In this document: positions 1 to 8,813 of the stretch, one piece after another
Numbering within the stretch: the first letter of the stretch is position 1
Layout of the letters: every line of letters starts with the position of its first letter
From: Marivita sp051251565
GTDB lineage: Bacteria > Pseudomonadota > Alphaproteobacteria > Rhodobacterales > Rhodobacteraceae
Length of the DNA stretch: 64,000 nt
NCBI RefSeq assembly: GCF_051251565.1
Contig: NZ_JBPOFB010000005.1
Location: forward strand, 244,354 to 308,353
Direction: 5' to 3'
Position numbers and translations under genes: made by a program
The notes under the pieces: generated by a model
What the model was told of the DNA's origin: nothing
The model's input: the letters and a program-made list of their open reading frames with translations, nothing else
Database searches by the model: none

Positions 1-2
1 CA

Positions 3-350
3 GCGATGGAACCAGAATACCATCTATCCAAGCCCATGCGCTTTGACATGATCTGTGAGACAAATGAGATCGAGCACCGACTGACCAAGCCAAACCATCC
101 GTGGACCAATGGCCAGGTCGAACGAATGAACCGCACGATCAAGGACGCGACGGTCAAGCGTTTCCACTACGATGACCACGACCAGCTGCTCACCCATTTG
201 GCGGACTTCATGGCAGCCTACAACTTCGCCCCCAGGCTCAAAACTCTCAGCGGTCTCGTGCCTCACGAATACATCTGCAAGATCTGGACTTCAGAGCCAG
301 ACAGATTCATCCTAAATCCGATCCACCAGATGCCGGGATTGAACACTTAG
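3..350 (+). CDS. IS481-family transposase, C-terminal fragment (cut by window edge)
   Basis: The frame is open from the left edge of the window, so only the last ~116 codons are visible. They carry the end of a DDE (rve) integrase core. HRLTKPNHPWTNGQVERMN holds the region of the last catalytic Glu, and the tail ends ...DRFILNPIHQMPGLNT, which is typical of IS481-type transposases in alphaproteobacteria. The enzyme would cut and join the ends of its own insertion sequence. The element end should lie shortly after the stop, but I could not define its inverted repeat without the left end. The next gene, which is convergent, is complete, so the insertion did not truncate it. Family assignment rests on remembered family sequences. 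Confidence 0.85.
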   Translation, partial: AMEPEYHLSKPMRFDMICETNEIEHRLTKPNHPWTNGQVERMNRTIKDATVKRFHYDDHDQLLTHLADFMAAYNFAPRLKTLSGLVPHEYICKIWTSEPDRFILNPIHQMPGLNT

Positions 351-463
351 GTCACTGGATCTGCCGTCTGATAGTCGCGGTCGTTGGGCCCGAAATCGCC
401 GAATTGGAGCGGTTGTCGCGCTCAATCTAATTGCTAACGGGTTTGGATGTGCCGATTGCCAAC

Positions 464-1696
464 CTAGTTTATGATCCGCTCCGCGACACTCATGCCTTCG
501 GACAGGCCGGAGGAAGGATAGAGGACCACGCGGTCATTTTCCATCAAACCGTCCATGGCCTGTGCTTCAATACCGTTGTTGGGGCCGATCTGGATGGAGC
601 GCAGCTGGGCCGTTCCATCAACCACAACGAACACCGCCCACGCATCGTGACTTCTGAACAGGGCGCTGGAAGGGACGATCAGGGTGTCTTCCGCCTGCCA
701 AACCACAATCTGCGTTTCCACACGGAACCCATGGCCCAAACCGGCATAGTCGCTTGACGGGCTGGAAAAAGCGATCACGGCATTGACCCGCTGTTCTTCT
801 ACCCCGAGGGCCGAGAATTGCGTGACCCCGAACGGGTCCACACGGTCCACCTCGCCAGTCAGTTCTGTGGGACCGCCCCAATCCCCGATGATCACCGGGT
901 CACCAACGGCGACCTGCACCGCATCTGTTGACAGGAGTTCGACAACAACTTCCAGATCGCTCTCGATATTGCCAATTTCCATAATCGGCGCGCCCGCCGG
1001 CAAAGTTGTTTCGCTTTGTTGGATGACCCTTAAAACGCGGCCTTCGGCGGGGGCGTGAATCGGAATGTCATCGGACATAGGACGCATTGCGGCGGCCAGT
1101 CCGCGATCATCAAAGCCGATCAGCTGCGCTTGGGCATTGGTGATTTCCGCTTCGCGCATAGAAATTGCGGCTTCGGCAGTGTCGACATTGGCCTGTGCAA
1201 CGCGTGATCTTTGGCGGGCGCTGTCCAACGCAGCGGCACTGGAAATACCCCGCTCAACCAATTGTTCGGTGCGGCCCAGTTCGGTTTGCGCCAGATCACG
1301 GTTGGCAAGAGCCGCGTTCAGATCAGCACGGGCCACGCGCAATGCGGCTTGGGACGCATCGACGACGGCCTGTGCCTGTTCGCGTGTCCGCACATCCAAC
1401 GCAGCAGGATTGGTCGGGCGCATGTGGGCCACGATGGTCTCGCCACGTACAACGGGATCGCCGGGTTGAACGCTGACGCGCTGCAACTGTCCTGCAACAG
1501 GCGTGGACACGATATAGGCATCACGCACACGGGTGCGGCCTTCCTCGTCGATGGTCAGTTGCATGGTGCCAACGCGCACCGAGCCCATGTCCACCATCGT
1601 CGGCTTAGGCCAAAACGCCACCGTCAATGCGCCACCAACCAGCAGCACAGTTCCGGCGGTCAGGATCAGGCGGGATCGTTTCTTTGCTTTGGCCAT
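464..1696 (-). CDS. HlyD-type periplasmic adaptor (membrane fusion) protein
   Basis: 410 residues. A basic N-terminus (MAKAKKRSR) and one hydrophobic segment (about residues 10-29) anchor it in the inner membrane. A lipoyl/barrel-sandwich half (about 60-95, VSTPVAGQLQRVSVQPGDPV) follows. Next come a long alanine-rich coiled coil (about 100-195) and the second lipoyl half (HAPAEGRVLRV), then beta-barrel domains. It is the last gene of an operon with an FtsX-type permease and a LolD-like ATPase, so it probably links that ABC pump to an outer-membrane channel, as MacA does for MacB. No TolC-like gene is seen nearby. The ATG is preceded by GGGAG. The substrate is unknown. Confidence 0.85.
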   Translation of the reverse strand: MAKAKKRSRLILTAGTVLLVGGALTVAFWPKPTMVDMGSVRVGTMQLTIDEEGRTRVRDAYIVSTPVAGQLQRVSVQPGDPVVRGETIVAHMRPTNPAALDVRTREQAQAVVDASQAALRVARADLNAALANRDLAQTELGRTEQLVERGISSAAALDSARQRSRVAQANVDTAEAAISMREAEITNAQAQLIGFDDRGLAAAMRPMSDDIPIHAPAEGRVLRVIQQSETTLPAGAPIMEIGNIESDLEVVVELLSTDAVQVAVGDPVIIGDWGGPTELTGEVDRVDPFGVTQFSALGVEEQRVNAVIAFSSPSSDYAGLGHGFRVETQIVVWQAEDTLIVPSSALFRSHDAWAVFVVVDGTAQLRSIQIGPNNGIEAQAMDGLMENDRVVLYPSSGLSEGMSVAERIIN

Positions 1697-1701
1697 AACG
1701 G

Positions 1702-4065
1702 CTACTCCCTCGTTTTCAGGGCGGAAACCAGTTCGGCCCTGTCAATATCACGTTTCACCAGCCAACCAGAGGTCACGGCGGCCCCCAAAACCACCAAGGC
1801 GGCGAAGCCATAGCTGGCGGGGTCGAAAATAGCAGGTATCTGGTAAAGCTCGCTTGAGAAGCCTGCGGCAATGCCGAAGGACAGGTAGTAGCCCATGAGG
1901 CAGCCAATCGGCAGGGCGATCAGAGTCACGATGGCCAGTTCGCCCAGCAACACGAAGGCCGCTTCGCCCTTGGTAAATCCGATCACCCGCAGGCTTGCCA
2001 GATCGCGCGAGCGTTCGGCATAGGCAATGCGCGCGGCGTTGTAGACGATGCCAAAGGTGATCACGAAGGCGATGGCCCCCATAACATAGCGGATGGCACC
2101 CGCTCCGGTGTTCATCAGGGTCTGGAAAGCTATTTCCGCCTGAGATTTCAGGCTGACGCCCGCAACGGTCGGCATGTCTTGCAGGGCGGTGTAAATGTCG
2201 GTCGCGTAAGCCTCGTCAATCGACAAATAGGCACCCGAGACGCGGTTTGGTTCGCGCAGCGCGCGATTGAGCGCGGCAAGGTCCATATAAGATGGCGACC
2301 CCAGCAGGCTTTCGGCCACGGCGGTGACGGGAATCTGCAAGTTTGGCTGGCGTCCTGTCCGCACTTCGAGCGTCAGCACGTCGCCCGGTTGAATATCCAG
2401 TTTTGTGGCGAGCGCAGTCGACAACACAATCCCGCCACCCTCCAGCGAGATTTCGGCCAAATCCGCATCCAACGCACGGCTCAGACGGGCATCGGGGGCA
2501 AGCCCACTGACAACACCGCGATGGGTGGCAAGCCCGTTGCGCAGCACAGCAGGCACATGGCGCACGGGCTCAACAAAAGCCACGCCTTCCATCCGACGCA
2601 ATTCGAAAATCGTGGCCTCGGATGCCGCATGTGTAAAGCTTACGGTGACATCGCTGCGATCCACCACATTGAAGGTCAGATCAATCGTGCGGTCAAAGCC
2701 CGCGTATATCGTGATCATCGACACGCTCAGCGCCATGCCACAGGCGATACCAATCATCGCTCCTGCCATACGTCCAGGTTGCCGCGTGATCCGGCGTAAA
2801 ACCATGCGCGATGGCTGATCGAGAAAGCGGTTCATCATGTGACCGAGGCGCCCTGTGCGGCTGTAATCGGCGGGGGCAGGTGCGCGCATGGCGGCGGCAG
2901 GCGTCAGGGCGAAGACGCTGCGCAACACCAGAAGGCCACCAGCAGAGGCCGACAGGATGCTGACGCCCACGCCCGTGACGAAGGACGCAGGATCAAGCTG
3001 GAACACCAGAAACGGGAACTTGAAATAGGCGACATACACTTGGATCAGCGCACGCCCGCCCGCGATGCCCATCAGGCATCCCGCCAGCGCGCCGCCGATG
3101 GCGATGGCCAGCACCAGTTTGAAGCAATGCACACCCACCTCCGAATTGGTATAGCCGAACGCTTTCATCAGCCCGATCTCCTCGCGCTCGGACTGCACCA
3201 TTCGGTTGATCACGATGTAGAGAAGGAAGGCCGCGACAGCGAGGAAGATGGGCGGCACACCCAAGGCAGCGGCTTCCAGCCCGCCGATTTCCTCGCTCAC
3301 AAGCTGGTTGGAGGCTTGATCTGCCAGTGGATAAGCACCGGTCCCGCCATACGGGTCAAGAATGCGGTCAACCGCGTCCAGAACTGCTGCCTCGTTTGCG
3401 CCGCGCGACAGGGACAGCAGCGCCTCGTTGAAAGCCCCGTCCATGTCATAGGCCGCCGCCAGCGCCGAGCGGCTCATCCAGATGACACCAAAACGGGCGT
3501 CGTCGGGGATCAATTCACCGGGGGCGGTCGTGTACAGAAATTCCGGTGCTTGCGCGAGGCCGACGACCTGAAAGCCGCGCCTTGCGCCGTTCATCGTGGC
3601 ACTGATCTGGTCGCCGGGGCGAATACCATGGGCCTTGGCAAAGGCCTCTAGCAACATGATTTCATCCGAATGATCACTGTCGATCATCCGCCCATCGGTC
3701 AGGAACACGTCGTTTAAGCGCGGTGCGCGCAGATCAGGCAGGGACACAGCCTGCGCCTGCACAGGTAAATCAAAGTCGACCACATCAATGAGGGCAGCCC
3801 CGACCACGCGCGGCTCTACCGTGCTGACACCATCAATCGCCGCCAGCCGTGTTGCCAACCTATCCGGTGCGCGGGTGACGGGGGCAAACACCTCGGCCAA
3901 ACGGTAGCGTTCGTAATAGGCGCTGCGGGTTTCGTTCAGAGACGTGACCAGCCCCGACATCATCACCAACATGCCGACGCCCACGGCAATCACCATGCCG
4001 ATGGCAAAAGCCTGCCCCTTCATGCGCCACAAATCACGCAGGAGTTTATGATCAAGCGGGTTCAC
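1702..4065 (-). CDS. ABC transporter permease with two FtsX-like domains
   Basis: 787 residues with the long form of FtsX/MacB permease architecture: an N-terminal membrane helix (about 15-38), a large extracytoplasmic MacB-like domain, a three-helix FtsX block (about 270-390), a second helix and soluble domain (about 430-650), and a terminal FtsX block (about 660-780). The start is GTG, overlapping the upstream ATPase stop by 4 bases (GTGA), so translation is probably coupled. With the ATPase and the HlyD protein it should form a mechanotransmission-type exporter rather than an importer. Substrate is not visible; export of a drug, peptide or lipid-like compound is the usual inference. Confidence 0.85.
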   Translation of the reverse strand: MNPLDHKLLRDLWRMKGQAFAIGMVIAVGVGMLVMMSGLVTSLNETRSAYYERYRLAEVFAPVTRAPDRLATRLAAIDGVSTVEPRVVGAALIDVVDFDLPVQAQAVSLPDLRAPRLNDVFLTDGRMIDSDHSDEIMLLEAFAKAHGIRPGDQISATMNGARRGFQVVGLAQAPEFLYTTAPGELIPDDARFGVIWMSRSALAAAYDMDGAFNEALLSLSRGANEAAVLDAVDRILDPYGGTGAYPLADQASNQLVSEEIGGLEAAALGVPPIFLAVAAFLLYIVINRMVQSEREEIGLMKAFGYTNSEVGVHCFKLVLAIAIGGALAGCLMGIAGGRALIQVYVAYFKFPFLVFQLDPASFVTGVGVSILSASAGGLLVLRSVFALTPAAAMRAPAPADYSRTGRLGHMMNRFLDQPSRMVLRRITRQPGRMAGAMIGIACGMALSVSMITIYAGFDRTIDLTFNVVDRSDVTVSFTHAASEATIFELRRMEGVAFVEPVRHVPAVLRNGLATHRGVVSGLAPDARLSRALDADLAEISLEGGGIVLSTALATKLDIQPGDVLTLEVRTGRQPNLQIPVTAVAESLLGSPSYMDLAALNRALREPNRVSGAYLSIDEAYATDIYTALQDMPTVAGVSLKSQAEIAFQTLMNTGAGAIRYVMGAIAFVITFGIVYNAARIAYAERSRDLASLRVIGFTKGEAAFVLLGELAIVTLIALPIGCLMGYYLSFGIAAGFSSELYQIPAIFDPASYGFAALVVLGAAVTSGWLVKRDIDRAELVSALKTRE

Positions 4066-4769
4066 CAGTCGATCTCTTCGGGGGTGAGTTTCGTCTTATT
4101 CACGACGATTTCGCGGATGGCCCCATCGGCGAAATGGATCACACGGTCGGCCATGGCCGCTTGGGACGCGGCGTGGGTGACGATCAACACGGTCGCACCC
4201 AGCGTTTCGTTCACGTCTTTCAGCACATTCAGAACGGCGCGGCCTGTAGTGCTGTCGAGCGCGCCGGTTGGTTCATCGCAGAATAGCACAGTCGGGTTCT
4301 TCGCAACGGCGCGCGCAATCGCCACGCGCTGCTGTTCGCCACCCGAAAGCTGGGCTGGAAAATGATCGACCCGTTCGCGCAAGCCGACCATAGCAAGGGC
4401 TTCGTCGGGCTCCATCGGATCACGCGCAATCTCGGTCACAAGCTCGACGTTTTCGCGGGCGGTGAGGCTGGGCATCAGGTTGTAGAATTGAAAGACAAAG
4501 CCAACGTGGTCACGGCGATACATCGTCAGTTGCTTGTCGGTCATTTCTGACAGGTTCTGATCCTGAAAGAAGGCGTCCCCTTCAGTCGCGCGGTCCAAAC
4601 CGCCGATGATATTCAGCAAAGTTGATTTTCCGCTCCCGGACGGTCCCAGCAAGACAACAATCTCGCCCTGCGGAATATCCAGATCAACGCCGCGTAGCGC
4701 ATGAACAGCAGACCGCCCTTCACCATAAACTTTCGTGAGGCCCTTGGTTGAAAAGGTGGTCTTTATCAT
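4062..4769 (-). CDS. LolD/MacB-type ABC transporter ATP-binding protein
   Basis: About 235 residues. Walker A is GPSGSGKST, the signature is LSGGEQQR, Walker B with the catalytic Glu is VLFCDEPTGALD, and the switch His is in VTHA. The phrase DEPTGALD is typical of the LolD/MacB/FtsE branch. I chose ATG 4769 (MIKTTFSTKG), which has GAGG five bases upstream. An in-frame ATG at 4787 would add MNDEAA but has no visible ribosome site. It is the first gene of the operon and is divergent from the MarR-type gene at 4864, which is the obvious candidate regulator. Confidence 0.88.
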   Translation of the reverse strand: MIKTTFSTKGLTKVYGEGRSAVHALRGVDLDIPQGEIVVLLGPSGSGKSTLLNIIGGLDRATEGDAFFQDQNLSEMTDKQLTMYRRDHVGFVFQFYNLMPSLTARENVELVTEIARDPMEPDEALAMVGLRERVDHFPAQLSGGEQQRVAIARAVAKNPTVLFCDEPTGALDSTTGRAVLNVLKDVNETLGATVLIVTHAASQAAMADRVIHFADGAIREIVVNKTKLTPEEIDW

Positions 4770-4863
4770 TGCGGCCTCATCGTTCATTTATAATTGAACA
4801 TACTGGACAAATAAGGCGACCAACACTACTTTGTCAACATTGTGCGACACAAGGAGACGTAAC

Positions 4864-5340
4864 GTGACGACCGCAGATCAGATCAAATCCGCCGCGTCCG
4901 CGCGCGCAGATTTCATCGAAAGAATTGGCATGATCGCACAATCGGAAGGGTTGCCGCGCATTGCAGGCCGTGTGTTGGCCATGCTGCTCTATGATGGCGA
5001 ACGGGTCTCGTTCGGACATCTTGCGAAAGCGCTTCAAGTCAGTCGCGGCAGCATCAGTTCAAGTGTTCGAATGCTCGAAAGCCAACAGCTGATCAAACGT
5101 GTCGCCAAGGCAGGCGACAGGCAGGATTACTTTCAGGTGGTCGACAACGCGTTTGCAAACATGGTCGAGGCATCTGCCGCCCGGGCGCGTATGGCAGCCG
5201 CAGATATCGAAGACTCGTTGAATGACATTCCCGCGTCCGAAACAGGCCCACGTGAGCGCGTCGCCAGTTATGCGGCCTTCTACCGCGCGATGGACGACGG
5301 CCTGAAGGCGACCGCCGAAGCCCTTCGACGCAAGGACTAG
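4864..5340 (+). CDS. MarR/GbsR-type winged-helix transcriptional regulator
   Basis: 158 residues from a GTG start at 4864, which has AAGGAG seven bases upstream; the longer TTG frame from 4831 lacks such a site. A winged helix-turn-helix covers about residues 30-95 (VSFGHLAKALQVSRGSISSSVRMLE is the HTH), followed by a C-terminal helical dimerisation region. It is divergent from the efflux/ABC operon with about 95 bases between the starts. Regulators in this arrangement often repress the neighbouring transporter, but a perfect operator was not obvious. The ligand is unknown. Confidence 0.8.
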   Translation: MTTADQIKSAASARADFIERIGMIAQSEGLPRIAGRVLAMLLYDGERVSFGHLAKALQVSRGSISSSVRMLESQQLIKRVAKAGDRQDYFQVVDNAFANMVEASAARARMAAADIEDSLNDIPASETGPRERVASYAAFYRAMDDGLKATAEALRRKD

Positions 5341-5343
5341 GCG

Positions 5344-5363
5344 GTATCTCTGCGAGGAGATAC
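5344..5363 (+). terminator. Hairpin downstream of the MarR gene
   Basis: GTATCTC, a 6-base loop, then GAGATAC: a perfect 7-bp stem starting 4 bases after the MarR stop. There is no T-run after it, so intrinsic termination is likely but not certain. Confidence 0.5.
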
Positions 5364-5404
5364 AGACGACTACCCTACAAAGATAGCAGCCGCTTTGGTC
5401 TGCT

Positions 5405-5734
5405 TTATGCTCGGAGTTTGTTACCTTGTGTCAGTGACAAAGACACGCCCTCACGCTGCTTCAACCGTGACACCATCGCCAGCAGATTATCAGCGCGCGG
5501 GTTGCCCTTGGCGCTGAGCATCCGCATCAGGCTCTTGGGGTCTTTGTCCATGTCTCGCGCCAAGGCCTCAAACCCAACCGTCGCGTTCACGTAGTCGCGC
5601 AGCAGCACTTTGCCGGTCTCCAGATCCCCGCTGAGCATCGCTTCTATGGCTTCGCGGAACAGACCCGCCCGAAACTCAGGATCGCGCTCAGCTCGGGCTT
5701 TGATCGTGTCTTTGAAGTCTTTCGTCAGGGGCAT
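5405..5734 (-). CDS. HTH antitoxin of a type II toxin-antitoxin pair (HigA-like)
   Basis: 109 residues. The C-terminal half carries a degenerate lambda-repressor/XRE-like helix-turn-helix (ATVGFEALARDMDKDPKSLMRMLSAKGNP). This matches the 'addiction module antidote' family that accompanies phage Gp49-like RelE toxins. It starts one base after the toxin stop, in toxin-first order as in higBA. Expected role: bind and neutralise the toxin and repress the shared promoter. Confidence 0.75.
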   Translation of the reverse strand: MPLTKDFKDTIKARAERDPEFRAGLFREAIEAMLSGDLETGKVLLRDYVNATVGFEALARDMDKDPKSLMRMLSAKGNPRADNLLAMVSRLKQREGVSLSLTQGNKLRA

Positions 5735-5735
5735 G

Positions 5736-6065
5736 TCAGTCGTCTTTCTCTTTGCGGGCCTTGTAGTCGTCCCAATACGCTTTGGCCTGCTTGATGCCCT
5801 TTGACTGGCGCTTTTTCGTGCCGCCGCAGAGCAAGATCACAAGCGTATCGCCGTCTTGGCCAAAATAGACGCGGTAGCCGGGGCTGAAGGTGATGCGCCG
5901 CTCTGAACCCCCCTGCCCTACTGGCTTCACGTTGCCAATTTTTCCGGTCTCGATCCGTGCTCGCGCCGTCCGCACCTTCAGTGCCGCCGCCGTATCCAGA
6001 CCATTGAACCAATCGTCGAACGGTGTTTTCCCCGCCTCGGTGTCAAAGACAACAAGCTTATTCAC
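5736..6065 (-). CDS. RelE/HigB-type toxin (phage Gp49-like)
   Basis: 109 residues from a GTG at 6065. It shows the RelE/ParE-superfamily pattern of the Gp49-like branch: TPFDDWFNGLD near the N-terminus, VKPVGQGGSERRITFSPGYRVYF in the middle and LVILLCGGTKKRQSKGI near the end. These proteins usually cleave mRNA on the ribosome and inhibit growth. An ATG at 6095 would add ten residues, but it lies inside an inverted repeat that looks like the operator. The GTG start also matches the usual family N-terminus just before the DDWF motif. It forms a two-gene operon with the antitoxin. Confidence 0.75.
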   Translation of the reverse strand: MNKLVVFDTEAGKTPFDDWFNGLDTAAALKVRTARARIETGKIGNVKPVGQGGSERRITFSPGYRVYFGQDGDTLVILLCGGTKKRQSKGIKQAKAYWDDYKARKEKDD

Positions 6066-6075
6066 TGGAGTTATT

Positions 6076-6093
6076 GATAACACATACGTTACC
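6076..6093 (-). promoter_or_regulatory. Candidate autoregulatory operator of the toxin-antitoxin operon
   Basis: Inverted repeat GATAAC-N6-GTTACC (5 of 6 positions symmetric) just upstream of the proposed toxin GTG start. Type II modules usually repress their own promoter at such repeats. The assignment is inferred from position and symmetry. Confidence 0.4.
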
Positions 6094-6288
6094 ATTTGTC
6101 GATCGTTTTTGCCCCTTCAATGCGTCAGCCCCCGATCCATCTCAACTTCACGCCTGTCTAGCTCTGGGCCTGTCGCGCTTTCGTGCCGCGACAGGCCCAG
6201 TTTGCAGCTGAGCAACTGCGCACAACATCATCTCATCCTTCGTCTCGGTGCTTCTGCACCGGGCAATTCGGTGCTAGCCATTGCCAAG

Positions 6289-7317
6289 ATGCGCGACACC
6301 ACACCCACGATCCTTTCGACCGTCTCAAGCCAGTTCATCGACGACTGGCTTGTCGCCTTGCGCGCGCTGTGCTCGGACGCGCAGATGGACGCGCTTTTGC
6401 AACGATCGGGGCTGGCCACAGACCAAAGCCAGCGCCATGGCCGGGTAACATTGGACCAGATCGTGGGCCTTTACCAACTGGCGGCCGTGGAAACCGGCGA
6501 CGAGATGATGGGCCTTTGGGATCGCCCGATCCGGCCCAGAGCGTTGCAGCATCTTTTGACCACCGTGCGCGAAGCCACGTCGTTGCCATCGGCGCTCTAT
6601 CGGTTTTCGACCTTCTGGAACCTGCTTCTGGACGACTACCAGTTCGACCTGACAGAAAGCGACACCGCGCTGGTTCTGACCCTGACACCACAAGGCGACC
6701 CGCGCGTGCAGCGCTTTGGCCACATGCTCATTCTCAAGCTGGCGCACGGGTTGATGTCGTGGCTGGCCGGGCACGAAATTCCTGTCAAAGCTGTCAGCTT
6801 TGTCTTTGACGCCCCTAAATTCGAACAGGATTACGCAATCATCTTTCCCGCCCCGCTGCTGTTTGGACAGGCCGCGACATCGCTGACCTTTGATCCGCGC
6901 GCGCTTGGTCCCGTGCAGGCGCGCAGCACCGTGGATCTCGACCGTTTTCTGCAAAACGCCCCTCGGGACTGGATCTTCACCAGTTCGCGCGAACACACGC
7001 AATCGCTTCGGGTCCGCACACATCTGGGCCAAACCGGATGGGACAGTGCCACCCTGACCCAAACCGCACAGGCCATGCACGTCACGCCGCGCACCCTGAT
7101 CCGCAGGCTGGAAGCCGAAAGCACGTCGTTTCAGGCTATCAAGGACGCGCTGCGCCGCGACATTGCGATCCGCGATTTGCAGGCGGGGCGCAAAAGCATC
7201 GAAGCCATCGCGCTGGATGTCGGGTTTTCATCTGCCGCCAATTTCCATCGGGCGTTTCAGCGCTGGACCGGTGGCACGCCCAGCGCCTACCGCCGCAAGC
7301 AGACACCAGGCTGCTGA
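6289..7317 (+). CDS. AraC-family transcriptional regulator (arabinose-binding-like N-terminal domain)
   Basis: 342 residues from ATG 6289. An N-terminal ligand domain (about 20-200) of the AraC_arabinose_bd type found in OruR/ArgR-like regulators is followed by a C-terminal AraC DNA-binding domain with two HTH motifs. The first HTH is LTQTAQAMHVTPRTLIRRL; the second ends with the family signature IALDVGFSSAANFHRAF. The frame is open far upstream, but the N-terminal extension looks like non-coding translation. The start has only a weak ribosome site, and a GTG at 6271 is an alternative. It lies directly upstream of and co-directional with the acyl-CoA dehydrogenase cluster, which it may activate. 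Confidence 0.82.
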   Translation: MRDTTPTILSTVSSQFIDDWLVALRALCSDAQMDALLQRSGLATDQSQRHGRVTLDQIVGLYQLAAVETGDEMMGLWDRPIRPRALQHLLTTVREATSLPSALYRFSTFWNLLLDDYQFDLTESDTALVLTLTPQGDPRVQRFGHMLILKLAHGLMSWLAGHEIPVKAVSFVFDAPKFEQDYAIIFPAPLLFGQAATSLTFDPRALGPVQARSTVDLDRFLQNAPRDWIFTSSREHTQSLRVRTHLGQTGWDSATLTQTAQAMHVTPRTLIRRLEAESTSFQAIKDALRRDIAIRDLQAGRKSIEAIALDVGFSSAANFHRAFQRWTGGTPSAYRRKQTPGC

Positions 7318-7492
7318 TTCTGTCACTTTCGGACAGTGGCCTGTCACGCCAAGAGATAGAGCGCGTGGGTCGATGCCTCTATAACGCTCATAGACACAGA
7401 AAACCGAACGGGCGAACCCTGTTTTGCCCACGTCGCCCTATCCAGAGGATATCGCGATTTTTGATACTGCACCATCTTGGAAAGGTCCGATA

Positions 7493-8668
7493 ATGACAGA
7501 CAAGCTCGCCACGATATTGCAAGCGGCACGCGATCACGCCGAACAGGTCATCCTGCCCAATATCGACGCGTGGAACGCCGCCAAGACATGGCCGCGCGAC
7601 GCGTCAGACAAGGCCGGGGCTGCGGGCCTGACCGGGCTTTACGCCCCCGTGGAATTCGGTGGTCAAGGTTTGCCCCTGTCTGAAGGCATTCAGGTTTACG
7701 AACAGCTTGGCCTGGCGGACGGCGCCTATGCCTTTGCACTGTCGATGCACAACATCTGCACTTTTGCAGGCTGCGGGTATGGGACGGATGCGTTCAAGGA
7801 AAAATGGGCGCGCGATCTGACATCTGGTCGCAAACTGGCCAATTTTGCGCTGACCGAACCGCAATCGGGATCTGACCCGATGCAGATGTATACCCGCGCG
7901 ACGATCAATGGCGATGGCACCTGGACGATCAGCGGATCAAAAGCCTGGGTCAGCCTTGCGACCGAGGCGGACGTCTACTTCACCGTGGTCAAGACCAGCG
8001 ATGCGCCCGGCCACAAGGACATGGCGATGATCGCCATTCCCGCAGACGCGCCCGGTGTCAGCTTTGGTCCGCTTTACGACACACCGTCCTATAACTTCCT
8101 GCCCATGTCCGAAATGTATCTCGACAAGGTTGTGGTCGATGAGGCCAACATCATCCTGCCCGTTGGCCAAGGCCTGCAAGGGTCATTGATGGCGATTGAC
8201 ATCGCACGGGTGTCGATCGCATCCGGCTGCTGTGGCCTGATGCAATCTGCGCTGGACACCGCACTGTCTTATTCCAAAAACCGCAAGATGTTTGGCGGCA
8301 AGAACCTTGATCTGGACGGCATCCAGTGGATGCTTGGCGAAGTGGCGACCGATCTTGAAGCGTCCAAACTGCTCTACCGCAAAGCCGCCGAAGCGCTAGG
8401 CACACCCGAAGGCCCGCTGATGGCGGCACATGCGAAACGCTTTGTCCCGGATGCCGCCGTCAAAGCGGCGAACACCTGCACCCAAGTTCTGGGCGGTATG
8501 GGCCTTTTGCAGCCATACGGATTGGACCGCCTGTCACGGCTTGCCCAGATGCTGCGGATCGTGGACGGCACCACCGAAATCAGCCGTGTCGTGATTGGCC
8601 GCGCGTTGCAGAAACGCGCAGCGGCCCTGCCCGATCTGCCGGTCCCCAAAGGCTTTGGCGAAACCTGA
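7493..8668 (+). CDS. Acyl-CoA dehydrogenase family flavoprotein
   Basis: 391 residues, full family length. The N-terminal helical domain holds APVEFGGQG. The FAD/substrate motif LTEPQSGSDP lies near residue 120, and the C-terminal domain has the helical part and the TCTQVLGGMGL motif. The usual catalytic-base position (YEGT in medium-chain enzymes) reads IVDGTTEI, with Asp in place of Glu, as in some divergent branches. The enzyme would introduce an alpha-beta double bond into an acyl-CoA and pass electrons to ETF. ATG 7493 has AAAGG upstream. It is followed by a GMC oxidoreductase and an enolase-superfamily gene, so it probably serves a dedicated catabolic route rather than general beta-oxidation. 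Confidence 0.85.
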   Translation: MTDKLATILQAARDHAEQVILPNIDAWNAAKTWPRDASDKAGAAGLTGLYAPVEFGGQGLPLSEGIQVYEQLGLADGAYAFALSMHNICTFAGCGYGTDAFKEKWARDLTSGRKLANFALTEPQSGSDPMQMYTRATINGDGTWTISGSKAWVSLATEADVYFTVVKTSDAPGHKDMAMIAIPADAPGVSFGPLYDTPSYNFLPMSEMYLDKVVVDEANIILPVGQGLQGSLMAIDIARVSIASGCCGLMQSALDTALSYSKNRKMFGGKNLDLDGIQWMLGEVATDLEASKLLYRKAAEALGTPEGPLMAAHAKRFVPDAAVKAANTCTQVLGGMGLLQPYGLDRLSRLAQMLRIVDGTTEISRVVIGRALQKRAAALPDLPVPKGFGET

Positions 8669-8813
8669 ACCAAACAGAGGTCACGCCACACATAACTGCG
8701 GCTGTATCGCGTGTTGCGTGACCTTGTCCCCCTGCCTCTCATTTCGACCTTGGAATTGCTCCGTGTTTTGGTAATGCTCGTCCGATCATCCCTCCAGCAC
8801 AGTGCTTCGCCGA

